Assembly (NCBI GenBank): GCA_977006965.1
Contig: OZ345354.1
Span: 2,046,001 to 2,110,000, forward strand
Direction: 5' to 3'
Length of the DNA stretch: 64,000 bases
Source: Phymatolithon calcareum
Taxonomy: Eukaryota > Rhodophyta > Florideophyceae > Hapalidiales
Each line of letters opens with the position of its first letter. Position 1 is the stretch's first letter. Shown piece by piece: positions 50,716 through 61,810 of the stretch. A program made the position numbers and the translations under genes. The notes beneath the pieces were generated by a model. That model did not search any database. It was not told the DNA's origin and saw only the letters and a list, made by a program, of their open reading frames with translations.

Positions 50716-53060
50716 TCAGAACCATTACATATCATATGCCCCCTGTGGAATCGAATCGTAATTTGAGCGGCAGGTAGATAAGGTGTTCTTTAGGGTTTCC
50801 GCGTTCAACCGAGCCAGAGTAATGCGCCTGGTGGCTCAAAAGGATGGCGGCATCCTCGAGGCGGTGCTTCAGATGGCAATTAACAGATTCGCAGGTCACC
50901 CGTCTGTCACAGCGGAGCTCGGGAGCTGCATTTACATTAAAAGTACAATTCATTCCGCGCATCTACCCTCGAGTCGATCTTGGGTCACAGTTCAGTCGAT
51001 TTAGGGATACAGGTACTACGGGTCAGCACGTTTTGTGGGCGTGTCTACAGCCCTGACCTCTTCTATAGATCAAGTCTGGGACGTCGTTAAACTCGGTCAC
51101 AACGATTCGACGCAGAGACGACTCGGAATGTCGCCAGATCACCCGATACGTTCAGCGTGCAGTAGGATCCTCCGTGGAACGCGAAGCGAAATGGTTTCCC
51201 CTCTCGAGATAGCTATTTTAAGACCCTCGACCGTGAAATACCATGCCATAATTTGATAAAAACGGCAACTACTTAAAGAAAATTAATCAGCGCAAGAGCT
51301 CGACTCGTGGAATCGTTTAGAGGCAGTAGAGAACTAGCGACCAGCTTTTTGGGACTATTTTTGAAATTTCAACTCAGCTCCCGTTCAAAAGCTACAACAT
51401 ATAAAAAACTGTTGGAGCAGACACTGTCTTTCTACTTGAACAGAAACGAATAAGCACTTAATCGAGACCGTTATTGATATACTACATATGGATAAAACAA
51501 CACTCGAGTCGATGCCGACCGGCGGTATCAAGAATATAGAAAGTGATGAACGCTGTCTACGGCAAGTGGCGAAGAAGTAATAAGCTTTGTCATGGTTAGA
51601 TACAAGTGCCCGAACCACAGCGGACACCAGTTGGCTTAGGCTTAATGGAATGATCCCATTAAGCACCCACCGTATTTAGTAATAGGCCAAAGTTGACGGC
51701 GTGGGAGAGGAAAGGGAGGATCAAGTTCAAACTATATCATTTATATCGCCAAGGTAAAGCCTTTTCATTGCAACCCCCACCACTTCAGTGAAGTACCAAC
51801 GTGCGCCGCTAACGGGAGACGAGACGCCGTACCCTACTGTCGCAAATTCGAGGTCTGGAATAATCACTGTCGAGAAGACAAGAAACAGCGAGTCTCAAGT
51901 GGCTCCGTCTCGAACACTGCCGCCTGTTTCTCTTATCAAGACTGTAAATTCGGAGACAGTCTAATTAGCTCTGGATGAGCGCCGATGACCAGATTCGAAA
52001 TGGTATAAATGCAACAGCACCCGAGCACAGCATTGTGTCGGAAGGCAGTCGGAATAAGAATCACCAAGTCTTGGTCGGCTCAGTGCTCCTTACGGGAGCA
52101 CACGGAGAGAAGTGGCTGGTGTAGGCGTCTCGCCATGCCCTGTCCCCGTTTGGGAAACCAGCGGTCATAACGGATCACTAAGACTAACTGGTGTGTGACG
52201 ACATTCTTGAACAGCACGTGGACCTCCGCGAGGTTCTACAACGCTGAACGCGCGAAAGGTAATAAGCTCTCTTTTGTTCTGAACTGTTCATTACCGTTTT
52301 GCGACAGCTGCCACGTGAATAGGGGAAGAAACCAGTTAGCGCTCCGACAACCGACTGGCGTCTCTGCCAAACTCAATCGAGCTCCGACGAGCTTAGCACT
52401 TGCAGATTTCCCGTCCAAGCTGGTTGCCTCAATTCCTGGCAGAGAAGTCCGACACTTCCCGGGAGTGTCGTAATATGCGGCCCGCTGCTTACATCTTGAA
52501 AACACGACGACAGCAAGTGAAAAAACTTGTTTACACTCTAGTGAATAAAATCATCGACTCCTCATTATTCGATGAAGTAGATACCTCCTACTTGAAGAGT
52601 GTATTGTTTAGTGTACTACGCGAAGGAAAAAATGACAACTGTTACTCGAAACTGAGGGAATTAGCTTTCTTAAGTAACCGTACAAAACTCATTGATAAGC
52701 CGAAGTTTGCTTACATCAGCTCTCTAGCGAGATGATGTGAAAGTTCTGCTAGTGAAAATTTGAACTAATTGGATGAGTTTGCTCAAGACCAAGTACCTAA
52801 CCTCAACGCCGCATGGATAGTGTTCAGTTTTTTTGACTAAGGAAAACATTTGAAGTACTTTCAAGGAGTAGGGAGATCCTAAAGCGCAGAAAAACCGCCA
52901 TATCGTTTGAACGAAGAACGTTTGAACAATTCTGTTTTCACTTCTGGATCATTCGCTGTGAACTGCGTTATTGAGCCCATTTTGAAGCTTCATCGCGTTA
53001 AACGCGCTGATTTCGAATCTGTCAAGAAATGCCTGATATTTCACGGCCCAGGGTCCTAAA
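50716..53060. other. Gene-poor region with one short possible ORF
   Basis: The plus-strand frame from ATG 52475 to 52735 (86 codons) has a protein-like reading (KTRRQQVKKLVYTLVNKIID, LFDEVDTSYLKSVLF, LRELAFLSNRTKLIDKPKF). It may be the end of a gene whose upstream part is decayed. I cannot assign it. The rest has nothing recognised. Confidence 0.3.
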
Positions 53061-53068
53061 ACATAATT

Positions 53069-53159
53069 CATTATTTCTACTAAGTAGTTTTCTTCTTTTA
53101 AGAAGACTACTTAATAGAAATAATGAAAAAGAGAATAAGACTACTTAGTAGAAATAATG
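53069..53159. repeat. Three inverted/direct copies of a 20-26 bp arm
   Basis: The arm at 53069-53094 (CATTATTTCTACTAAGTAGT...) pairs with 53100-53125 (2 mismatches) and again, perfectly over 20 bp, with 53140-53159. The right two are direct copies. It is a hairpin-forming cluster just before the end of piggyBac-like element B. Confidence 0.85.
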
Positions 53160-53320
53160 ATTTATATTTGAGGAAATTCGTTACATGGACCGAAAAAAAG
53201 TAGGGAAAATTGGCAAAATAGGCACCCCTAGTGTCTATGTGCCGGAAATTTACCGTCAATTGAGGGGCACTTTTCCCTCAATTGACGGAACGAAAATAAT
53301 TTAATTTTTGACATCGAAAC

Positions 53321-53689
53321 TTACTCACTATCAGGCAAGTCAAAAGCGTCAAGCTCATGGATGTCCTCCACTTGCTTAGCAAAACAATTTCTATCTGTTG
53401 AAGTGCCACAAATAAAGATTGCGGCGCCATCAAGCCGGTTACATAATGAACACACGATTGTCGTTTTCTTCACTTTGCAAACTTTGCAGTTGCTTTGCAC
53501 CGCAAAAGTAGTCATCAGTCCATCTGAAGTCTTCCTTTTCTTCTTTGTTGGCGTTAAGTGCGTCCCAACCCGGCTCCGGGACGGAAATGTACACTCTGGA
53601 GTGAATGAACGCCTGCGAGTATTGCGCAAGTCAAATGTGTTATCGATGAGCTGCTGAGCCAGCGCTTCGTAGTATCGTCGCTGCGTCAT
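53321..53689 (-). pseudogene. piggyBac-like transposase C-terminal part (element B)
   Basis: The frame has 122 codons: MTQRRYYEALAQQLIDNTFD, then THLTPTKKKRK, then NCKVCKVKKTTIVCSLCNR and FICGTS, ending VEDIHELDAFDLPDSE. The paired CxxC motifs are intact here. It is the same region as 44971-45339. The upstream catalytic core is absent. Confidence 0.75.
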
Positions 53690-53995
53690 GTGCTATAGAG
53701 ATTCTGGATGAGCACTGGAAGAACTGCTGTACCATGTGCAGTTTCACTTTCGTAATATCTTCGCTTCTCGTCCTCAGCAGTGGTCACCAGCTCAAGATGA
53801 AGCATTATACCACTTAGTCCACATGCTGAATTCTGTATTTCGCAACCATTCTCCGGTTTACGGTCCATGGCGATGTATTGGGGTAGTCCAATCTCAATCC
53901 AGTGACTCCCGTTTCCATACTAACGAGAAATAGATTTATTAACGCAAATCAGTTCTGACGGAGACACAGTGCGCTTTCTGTGGTCATTAATGGCA

Positions 53996-54247
53996 TCAAA
54001 AAAGTCCTGAAAAAGCGCCTAGCGGTATTGTGCTGGCGAAATAGAGCCCTTTTTCACTTGGTTGCAAGCTCAATGTAACACACCGGAGATACTCGGAAAA
54101 CCTGTCTCTTGTCATCCCAGTGTTTGAAAAAGAAGGCGCAGGGAGGTACTTATTCGGTCTGGTAGTCTTCCACAATTCTTTCTTAGGTCCGAACTCAAAC
54201 CTCGTCGTGAGGACGACTACTCCGAAAAACTTAAGCAACTCTGTCAC
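53996..54247 (-). pseudogene. piggyBac-like transposase pre-core block (element B)
   Basis: ELLKFFGVVVLTTRFEFGPK followed by WKTTRPNKYLPAPSF and MTRDRFSEYLRCVTLS closely recalls the block just before the first catalytic Asp in oomycete piggyBac transposases (FFG, RFEF, LW, PAPxF, GM.R.RF). This is the best evidence for the family. The frame is shifted relative to the upstream segment (54244-55323) and stops before any core. Confidence 0.8.
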
Positions 54248-55323
54248 AGTCGTCTCCTGTCTTCATTTTTTTTCAGCTTAGCGGACGTCCAAGAAGCCAC
54301 TTTCCGCAGGTGGACTTGTGGTAACATCGTCATGAAGCAATCGTACGGCGTGTGGGACCCGATACCGCCGTTTTTGGATATAAAACCTCGGTTCAATATT
54401 CGAACTCTCCAGAACTGACGGGAAACACTACTCCCAATGGGACATAGAACTTGTCGCTCGAACCATGCCACGCCATGAGCAGCAGTATTCGGCTCACGGT
54501 CTGGAGTAACGACATCAAGTTCCTCTTGTGATGATTGGTCCCAGGAACCATGCAGCGCATAGGCGAGAGAACCCGCAAGTGGTCGGGCAGAGCTTGTATG
54601 GGTCCTTCGGCGATTTTTGTAGCCTTCTGGAGAGTTTTGGGTTGCGTCGGGAGCCGGGAAGTTGGAGTTTGGAGATGAAGATTGGCAACCAACTTGTCGC
54701 TCGAACCATGCCACGCCATGAGCAGCAGTATTCGGCTCACGGTCTGGAGTAACGACATCAAGTTCCTCTTGTGATGATTGGTCCCAGGAACCATGCAGCG
54801 CATAGGCGAGAGAACCCGCAAGTGGTCGGGCAGAGCTTGTATGGGTCCTTCGGCGATTTTTGTAGCCTTCTGGAGAGTTTTGGGTTGCGTCGGGAGCCGG
54901 GAAGTTGGAGTTTGGAGATGAAGATTGGCAACCACGAGTACTGTAAGCCGGTCTCGGCGGTAGTGAGTTTTGCCGACTGGGACTTGATACAACTAGGTGA
55001 CTGGAAGAACCACCTTCGTCAGCCTTTCCTGCCGTTACGCTGACAATATTGACTGTCTTGATCTTAATCCTTTCCATCGGTTTCGTAACTAGAACCCATT
55101 TTACACGTAGTGAAGTGCTTGTCCGACCATTGATTTTCTCCACGATTACCTCTTGTACCGTCCCACTCAACTTTTTTGACTTGGAAAATGCCCCAGATAG
55201 TCTGCAGCACTCGTCCAGACTGATAAACGAAGTTGCTTTGGTGTGTACCGGTGCACCGACAAGTCGGCGCGGGTCTTTTTCCTGAGGCATCGCAGGTCCT
55301 ATTCTTCTGTTTGGACATCGCAT
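54244..55323 (-). pseudogene. piggyBac-like N-terminal region with in-frame 81-codon duplication
   Basis: The frame has 359 codons. The beginning resembles 47793-48035 and 57584-57859. The middle contains two identical 81-residue units (each beginning near GCQSSSPNSNFPAPDATQNS and ending near AHGVAWFERQV), because the DNA at 54448-54690 is repeated at 54691-54933. The sequence is low in hydrophobic residues and Ser/Pro/Arg-rich, probably disordered. Element A reads the corresponding DNA in another frame, so it is not certain that this frame is the original coding one. Confidence 0.5.
54448..54933. repeat. Perfect tandem duplication, 2 x 243 bp
   Basis: Unit 1 is 54448-54690 and unit 2 is 54691-54933, with no difference found by eye. 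243 is divisible by 3, so the minus-strand frame stays open. The duplication is very recent, or an assembly artefact. Confidence 0.95.
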
Positions 55324-55804
55324 TTTTGTTCCTAGCGAAAAACGAAGCGATTATATACTATTACTTGCGATACTCCTCACACAGAACACAGCCCCGCCTT
55401 TCCGAATATGGCGCGAAGAGACTGTTCCGCATTCTTTTTACAAGTTTTTATGAGCTTTTAAATTGCCCCTCAATTAAGGGAGTTCGGCACATAGACACGC
55501 GCGAAACTACTACTTGTTTTTACTATGCGCTAGCTAGGCCTAGATATAAACCCGCGACGCCACTACGTGAGAAATTTGAGAACAGTAAAACCTTGGCAGA
55601 CGCTGACCATCTCACTACTCATCCGCTACGCGAAGCACACTATGCACGTCCTGGCATTCGTCTTAACGGTTGCGTTCGACCCGTGGAACAAGCACTGGTT
55701 GGGGGACGTATGGGTGCTAAGAACATGGGACAAGCAACACGAGGGCAGCATCACGCGTGTTGCAGTCACTGGTGACCAGCTAATCCGAGGTGATTGGTGT
55801 CGTT

Positions 55805-56640
55805 TATGTGAAATGAGGACGCTTTGGTTTACTCTTCTGTTCTTGATTGTCACGGATGAGGACATGTATGCCTTGAATATTCAAGCAAGTCCAATGGCAA
55901 GCAAGATTATGCCTCCAATGTGTGATGGAGATGTATAGTAGAGACTGATATCTCAGCGACCTCCACTGGATTTGCGCTGCTTCCACTGTTTTATAGCGTA
56001 GATGGTATTGGCCGACGAGAAGGGCATATCATGCGCAAAGGGCCTCAATGATCTACAGGTAATTGGCAGTTTAATACGTTGCTGGGAAGGGAAATCTGAA
56101 AATGGCCACAGGCCGCATCAGAAAGTCCGGATCCTATCTGTAGAAATATTAACACTTAAATTATAGCACGGTCATATAAAATGAATTCAATTTCCCATAA
56201 CATAAAAATGTTTGAATCCGATATGCATTTGAAACACGTGCTATAGTTTTAATGTTAACATTGTTACACATAGGCTCCCTATTTACTGACGCGGGAAATC
56301 GAAGGCGCAAAAATTTGCGCAGGGGAACATAATAGCAGAGAGGGAGAAAAAGAGATAGAATGAGAGGAGAGGATGCTCGTGTAGGTTCGCGGGGTCGAAA
56401 AAAGAGTAAAAGAAACACTTTCTTTTCTGCAAAAATCGAAGTTGACTGGATCCTCCAGTGTTCCGGAACATATGCGGGGCAAACAGGGCAGACGGCCATG
56501 CCCGGAAACCAAGGTGGTCAGCTCGTAGCTTCACGGTGCGGCAATTGAAACGTGCTGAGAGTTGAAGCACTTTCGTATTCCTAAGGTCGCTGCAACATAA
56601 GAGCGCCGATTTCTCCTGTTAGCCGGCTGTCGATTTCATA
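55805..56640. mobile_element. Second copy of the ~665-bp element, inside MULE-like C
   Basis: It is homologous to 42604-43270 from GTGAAATGAGG onward and ends near GGCTGTCGATTTCATA. Host-element DNA GTTT flanks both sides (55802 and 56641), a probable 4-5 bp target duplication. It is longer than the other copy because of a further insertion near 56147-56262 and adjacent extra bases. Confidence 0.75.
56147..56262. mobile_element. Tiny TIR element (~115 bp) inside the 55.8 kb insertion
   Basis: The left end TATTAACACTTAAATTATAG and GCACG is mirrored at the right (CGTGC, CTATAGTTTTAATGTTAACA). The stretch is absent from the other copy at 42.9 kb, and about 50 further unmatched bases lie beside it. 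It has no coding capacity and is the third level of nesting at this place. Confidence 0.65.
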
Positions 56641-56915
56641 GTTTGATTTTATCGCTTAACCGAGCAGCAAGCGCAAGAATCTCTAATTGCCGTCAGAAAT
56701 GAGTGCCCGTCACTGCTCGTCGTGCGAAAACACCTGCCACTTCTCACAGACATGCTGTAGGCTGAACATCCACATCATTGTCGAGGGGAAGCGAAAAAAT
56801 GTCGACAAAGCAGTTCATTCCATAATAGTCGACCTCACCGCCTGTGATGACTGAGATGCTACTTGCGATGAGGAGCTAAAGCACAGAGAGTATCGCACGA
56901 AATAAATTTAGGTAA

Positions 56916-57531
56916 TTACTTATATACTCACAAAGTTTGCCGTATTTTCTAGTATACTCACTTTGCACAGGTGCACTTCTGACAATTGCTTTTGCTCTGA
57001 TCCATTGTGCTGGTCAGATGGAAACAGTCTGCTCACACGTGTAGTACCATATTACGCTTGTTCCGAGTGAAAATCTCGGCGGTTGACCACTTGAATGACC
57101 GTTTACATTGTCTGTCGTTAAACAATTTTAGAACAAGTTTTTCGAAGTGTAGATTGACGCCTCGGGGCAGATTCTCCTTCACCACCACAATCACCGTTAC
57201 CCTCGTCAACTATTTGCAAAGCACGATCAACTCTACGAGATGGATGGACAATTTGACAGCGCAGTTAAAGAAGAGTCTCTTCTTGAGACGAAACCAGCTG
57301 TAAAATCCGCTTTTGCGTTGCACGCAGCATTGAAAGGCTACTCATTTACTCTTTTGCACGGCACAAAAACACGACTTAATGCTGTCTGCTACTCGAAATG
57401 GAGCTCTTCTGAACATAACTCCACCTGTAACTTCCCCCACAATAGGAGCTATTTTAAGGAAGTAATAGAACCCCATAGGCCCAATTAGTCTCCAACACAT
57501 AAATAAATTTCCAGATTTATTGGCTTAGCTA
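56916..57531. other. Possible N-terminal remnant of a MULE-like transposase
   Basis: A plus-strand frame (57240-57488) reads KPAVKSAFALHAALKGYSFT, which resembles KPILKSALYTHATLNGYMIA in the ORF at 59567-59971. The match suggests a shared transposase N-terminal domain. The flanking reading is broken. Confidence 0.4.
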
Positions 57532-57815
57532 GTGTCTATGTGCCGAACGTTCTCGAACGCAGAACGGATCATGCGCGCCATTATTGGAAAGCCGGACTTG
57601 TATAGTGGGTGAGAAGTACCGCAACAACTATCTTAAAATCTCTTCATTCGGCGCTAGCAACGAAAATATAGTGGACACCCAGAAGTACAAGACCTGCCAT
57701 GCCACGAGAAAAAATCCGGCCCCGCGTGGTCGGTACATCCGTACACACAAAGGCAGCATCGGTGACCGGTCTCGCAGAGTGCTCCAGACAATATGGAGCC
57801 TTTTTCAATTAGGGG
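57532..57815 (+). mobile_element. piggyBac-like end fragment, inverted
   Basis: It begins GTGTCTATGTGCCGAACG and carries the same frame as 47793-48035 (GKPDLYSG region and RGRYIRTHKGSIGDRSRR), but on the plus strand. It covers about 285 bp and then stops abruptly near 57815. It is a solo fragment of the right end of the A/B family. Confidence 0.75.
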
Positions 57816-58083
57816 TCGGATCGGACAGTTTGACATCCACTCCGTTTCGAAAATATTGAAATTTTTCAATTCGCTTCAGCGTTTAATGGCTAGTTTCTCA
57901 AAATCGATCCGATCCGCATCCGTGAATGGGTGGATGAAGCCCGATTCGTCCCGTACTGTGCCACGTATTTGGTGACTTTTTCGGATCAGCCTCCGCTTCC
58001 AAAAATTTAAATCTTAAAAATTAGTTTTTTTCCGTCTGCTCAATTGGATTCGGCCTTAAGGCCGTGCGCGGAGCTAATTTTTT

Positions 58084-59460
58084 GAGGAACTTCGCTAAAT
58101 GACCACCAAAAGTGGTGAAAGTACGCTAAACATCCAACCAAGCCAAAACTACTACTCATCCGTTACGTGGAGCGTTTACAATTGGGTTTTTTGGAGGGAA
58201 AAATGGGAAGTGACCGCTACTTCCCCTTGATCCAACTTTTGTGAACATCCTCGAATTCGTCTGACAAGCTCAACGCAAAACGCTCCCGCACTACTCACTC
58301 TGAAACCATGAACAAGAAGGTGGGCGACTACTTTGGATCATGCTTCGACGATGTTGTTAACGTCGTGATCTCCCACAACGCGTCAATCGGGAAGGCCCAC
58401 CTCGTGGAGAAGCGCGACAAGCAGCGTCTGACACTCATCTGTAACCTGTGTACAGATTGCACCGTCTGCGTGAACGTCAGCACGCTGCCGAGCGTCGGGG
58501 ATGTCAGGATCACCAAGTCAATCGGACACAGCTGTGTTGGAGGCCTCTCAAGGGAGCGTCAGTTCAAGACTGAGCTATTTGGGCTAAGAAACACGAGGAC
58601 AGCATCACGCGTGTTGCAGTAACTGGTGACCAGCTAGTACAGGAATATTTGGTGCCATTTGAACTTGTCGCTAAGCCGGGCCGTAAGCGCAAGAAGCCTT
58701 ACGTGCCGTCCGAAATGAGGGCCCGTCACTGCTCCTCGTGTGGACGCACCGGTCACTTCTCACAGATATGTGGTACGCCCAACTGTGGCGTCCAACGCCG
58801 CTATCATACTCTCCATTTCCTATAAGACTAGCTCTCTTCAAATTGTCATTACAGATTGCATTTACAGCGAGCCCTTACAGCTAGAATTACAGTCATTACA
58901 GTACTGTAGGTTTCGATGCGTACTTACACCATGAAGGATCACCAAGGGCAAACCCTAGAACCGCTGCTTACAGCTTACAAGTGCTTACACTGCAAGCATT
59001 TTTCCCATTGATCCATTCATCATATTTCAGGTCATCTTTGATCCAATTCTTTTTATATAAAGGTGGCCGCTTCGCGAGGCCCTCGGCGTTTTGCCAGGGA
59101 ACAACCCGACCACAACCAGTGTGCCAACTTGTGCGATTACCAACCCCACACCAACATACACAACCTTATGTAGGCGAAGTGAAAGCACATCGACAAAGAG
59201 GCTCAGTCCATGATCATCAACCTCACCGCCTTCGATGACGGAGATGCTATCAATAGTTGCGACGAAGAGCTAAACCAGAGAGAGTCGCTTGCTCAATAAA
59301 TTTCACTGTCGCATAGAGCGCTCTGAGAAACGGATGAGTAGTAGGTTCGGCTGGGGTGAGTATGATAGTTTATTTTGCTATGAGTGAGTAGTAGCTTTGG
59401 CTACGGGTGGATATTTAACGTACTTTTACCACTTTTGGTGTGCATTTAGCCAATTTCCTC
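58084..59460. mobile_element. MULE-like element B with ~57-bp terminal inverted repeats
   Basis: The left end starts GAGGAACTTCGCTAAATGAC and the right end at 59460 is its inverted match, both continuing through ACCAAAAGTGGT, AAAGTACG and further words. The interior has an N-terminal domain frame and a distal zinc knuckle (HCSSCGRTGHFSQIC, Cys at 58730 onward) in different frames with no transposase core. It is a non-autonomous deletion derivative. Target-site duplication is not clear. Confidence 0.8.
58308..58622 (+). pseudogene. MULE-like transposase N-terminal domain remnant
   Basis: The frame has 104 codons from MNKKVGDYFGSCFDDVVNVV. It has EKRDKQRLTLICNLCTDCTV (two Cys) and later KSIGHSC, in line with the WRKY/FLYWCH-like DNA-binding start of MULE transposases (Cys-Cys-His-Cys). 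The matching region in element A (from about 21823) is less intact. The frame is lost after KTELFGLRN. It is not expected to be active. Confidence 0.6.
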
Positions 59461-59464
59461 TTTG

Positions 59465-60229
59465 CTTTATTTACTAAAATGACCACGAGGCACCTGTGGT
59501 ATTATGATATCGATCATTTCTGTCAGCACTCCGCTCCGGTCCAGTTTCTAGGTCCGTTCACACCTTGTGTCAATTTACAGTAATATTTGGGGCCACAATG
59601 GCACTTTGCCCGAAATAATTCGTTACTTATTGATTTTCCCACCTTTTAAGAAATTGTTTTGCTCCAAGAAGCAACTCAAAAGATCTTATTGCGCAGACTG
59701 CAAATTTTCTCACAAGTTCTCGATAGTGGCAAATCCAAATCAACGTTCTGTCGGCGCTGTCTTCACGGTTAAGCCTATTCTTAAGTCAGCTTTGTACACG
59801 CATGCTACACTAAATGGATATATGATAGCTTCGCCATTTTTCGAAGACAAAATCCCATTTCATATTCATAGCTATTTGTCACTCAGAAATGGGCTCGTCC
59901 AACCAAGAGTCTCCATGTGTCCACCGAGCAAACGTCCGTTAGGTGCGGATCATGAAACAAACGAGGCATAACAAGCGGGCATGTAAGGAAGTTGTCCAGC
60001 CCGAACAGCCCTCAAAGATTTCATTTCGCAAATAAATGAAGTTACTTTCTGACCCGACAAAAATCTGCTGGCCCAGCTGCCGAATGCTGACAGAACAAAA
60101 CAATGTCATAACACCACTGGTGCCCCATGGTCATTTTAGTAAATATATGGCAAATTACGTGGTCATTTTAGTAGTTTTCTCTAGTAAATACTGTACGGCA
60201 CACTTGGCGAGTATATTAGTAATTTCCTC
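59465..60229. mobile_element. TIR element E (related to D)
   Basis: The left part (TAAAATGACCACGAGG near 59476) matches the start of element D (60436), and the right part (GGCAAATTACGTGGTCATTT near 60149, then ending at AATTTCCTC 60229) matches D inverted. It carries a 134-codon plus-strand frame. It abuts element B on its left. Confidence 0.6.
59567..59971 (+). CDS. Short transposon ORF, possible transposase N-terminal domain
   Basis: The frame has 134 codons. The middle reads KKQLKRSYCADCKFSHKFSI then VFTVKPILKSALYTHATLNG. The second block matches the fragment at 57240-57488. The Cys pair and the KSAxxxHAxLxGY block suggest a DNA-binding N-terminal domain of a MULE-like transposase. It has no catalytic core. 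Because two copies keep the block, it was once protein-coding, but function here is doubtful. Confidence 0.35.
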   Translation: MSIYSNIWGHNGTLPEIIRYLLIFPPFKKLFCSKKQLKRSYCADCKFSHKFSIVANPNQRSVGAVFTVKPILKSALYTHATLNGYMIASPFFEDKIPFHIHSYLSLRNGLVQPRVSMCPPSKRPLGADHETNEA

Positions 60230-60302
60230 TATAGAGGAAATTACAATAAACGTGTCAAAAAAAGTAAAATTTATAGATTATACTTTTTTTGACACGTTTA
60301 TT
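60219..60302. repeat. Adjacent perfect palindromes (26 bp, then 22-bp arms)
   Basis: 60219-60244 is a perfect 26-bp palindrome centred on TATA (GTAATTTCCTC / GAGGAAATTAC). It is followed directly by 22-bp perfect arms at 60245-60266 and 60281-60302 (AATAAACGTGTC...) with a 14-nt loop. The first is where two GAGGAAATT-type element ends meet head to head. Confidence 0.9.
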
Positions 60303-60428
60303 TTTAAAAGCCCCACCGCCATACAAATATACGGGCAAAGATTCCTCAGGTGCTACCCACAAAAGGGCGGCTCTTCTCTTATATCAGGAACTCTATCTGA
60401 GCACCGAGCATGTCCTCGATAATAAGTT

Positions 60429-61684
60429 AGAGGAATTAGGTAAAATGACCACGTACTTTGCCGTATATGGAAAAATGACCACCAAGCACTGGTGTTGATA
60501 TGATTTTGATTTCGACTGTCAGCAAACGGCAAGAGGTCCACATATCAGGACCGTTAAGATTTGAGTTTGCGCGAGTGCCACGATGATTTCTCTTCGAGTC
60601 TACAGTGTATGGTTATGGTTTTATGCTAGTCCCTGGGGCCCTCTGGCGTGAGGCAAAGAGGAAAATAACTAACGCTTAGGATATCTCGCTCAAATGATGA
60701 CGAATTTTAGCTCTGATATCTGAGAAAAGCCAGAAAAGGGGAAAAAACGGAAAAACTCGTTTGAGGTGAGATTGATCGCCATTGACGACTCGGAACATGG
60801 ATCTCGCTTGTGGGGGTCATTCAGTGCCGTTTTGGGTCAGTTGTTCTGGTCGTTTTGAGATGCCGTCAGCTTGTTGATTTCGTCCGTCAGTTTCTTGCGC
60901 TCTCGTTTGGTCCATTTAGGCTTAAGGAGCACCGTACGGATAGTGCACCTGTAGGTAATGGCATTTACTCCGTATCATTCCACAACCGGACTAGGGGCTC
61001 CAGGGGAATCTACCAAAGAACCCGTACAAGAATGGGATCTGGTGCACTGTCCGGTTCAACGACAGAAGTGGGCATGTCTACAGTACTTGGTCGTCGAAGG
61101 GATCTAATCCCGAAACAGAACGGAAGCAACTATGATCTCCAATATTTTACTCTTTCCAGTATTTACAAACAATAAAGCTACTCACTGACATAGCAGACAT
61201 GCCTTTTTCGGTAGACAACCACAACTTTCCCCAAAGCTCTCCACAGTGGAAAGACTTTTTACCACTTAAATTCAGACCTGATAATAATGAATGCTTATTC
61301 CCCTATGGGGCCAGCAAGCAATGCTTTTTTATTTTTCTTCTACTTAGATTACGGTAGGGCATTAATCCTGCTAGATAATTTCAGACCTGAAGTCATCTCT
61401 CTCCTCTCATGCTGCTCTTAAATGTTACTCTTTTGCAGTTTTAAGGAACACAAAGTCAGACTTCGGCTTATTTAGTTTCGTTTTCTGAGGTGCCCAGTGC
61501 CCGCATGGCGGAAGTTAACAGAGGAGCTCGGTAATTCTCTGACCAGTAAATATCGGTTTTTTGGACCTCGCAGTTTCAATCTGCCCTGCATTACAGTACG
61601 GCTCCAATCATAACAGCACCCGTGCATGGGGGTCATTTTTTGCTAAGTACGGCAAATTACGTGTTCATTTTACCAAATTCCCCT
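60429..61684. mobile_element. TIR element D, ~1.25 kb
   Basis: The left end AGAGGAATTAGGTAAAATGA, then CCACGTACTTTGCCGTA, is matched inverted at 61639-61684. The interior has a plus-strand frame at 60810-61175 (121 codons, Arg/Ser-rich, no known motif) that I do not trust as a gene. It appears inserted into a MULE-like element, whose right end follows at 61685. Confidence 0.7.
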
Positions 61685-61810
61685 AAATTTTACTGTCGCA
61701 TAGAGTACTCGGCGTATCATAACGAATGTGTACAATAGTAGTTTTGAGTAGGGGTGACTAGTTAGCGAGTTTTCCCCATGCACTTTTCGGTCCATTTAGC
61801 GAATCTCCTC
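61685..61810. mobile_element. Right end of a MULE-like element, cut by element D
   Basis: TTTACTGTCGCATAGAG through GCATTT-like words to AATCTCCTC matches the right end of MULE-like B (59297-59460). Confidence 0.6.

Larger units (their letters stand above)
53231..55498 (-). mobile_element. piggyBac-like element B, catalytic core deleted
   Basis: The left end is GTGTCTATGTGCCG followed by two TCAATTGA(C/G)G-type words. The right end at 55498 is the reverse complement (CGGCACATAGACAC) preceded by CCCCTCAATTAAGGG. Three coding remnants on the minus strand run right to left: the N-terminal frame, the pre-core block, and the C-terminal zinc region. Roughly 300 bases without coding sense stand where a DDD core of several hundred residues should be. 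piggyBac proper targets TTAA; no TTAA flank is visible, so the class is inferred from protein only. Confidence 0.8.
55600..56915. mobile_element. MULE-like element C, 5' truncated, with nested insertions
   Basis: 55660-55804 matches element A at about 22120-22250 (GGAACAAGCACTGGTTGGGG, CATCACGCGTGTTGCAGTCA). 56641-56915 matches the distal part, including an intact zinc knuckle (HCSSCENTCHFSQTC near 56716). The two are separated by the insertion at 55805-56640. No left terminal repeat is visible. Confidence 0.7.

Noticed and set aside
60810-61175. 121-codon ORF inside TIR element D
   Set aside because: Arg/Ser-biased reading without motifs and not seen in related element E; probably chance.
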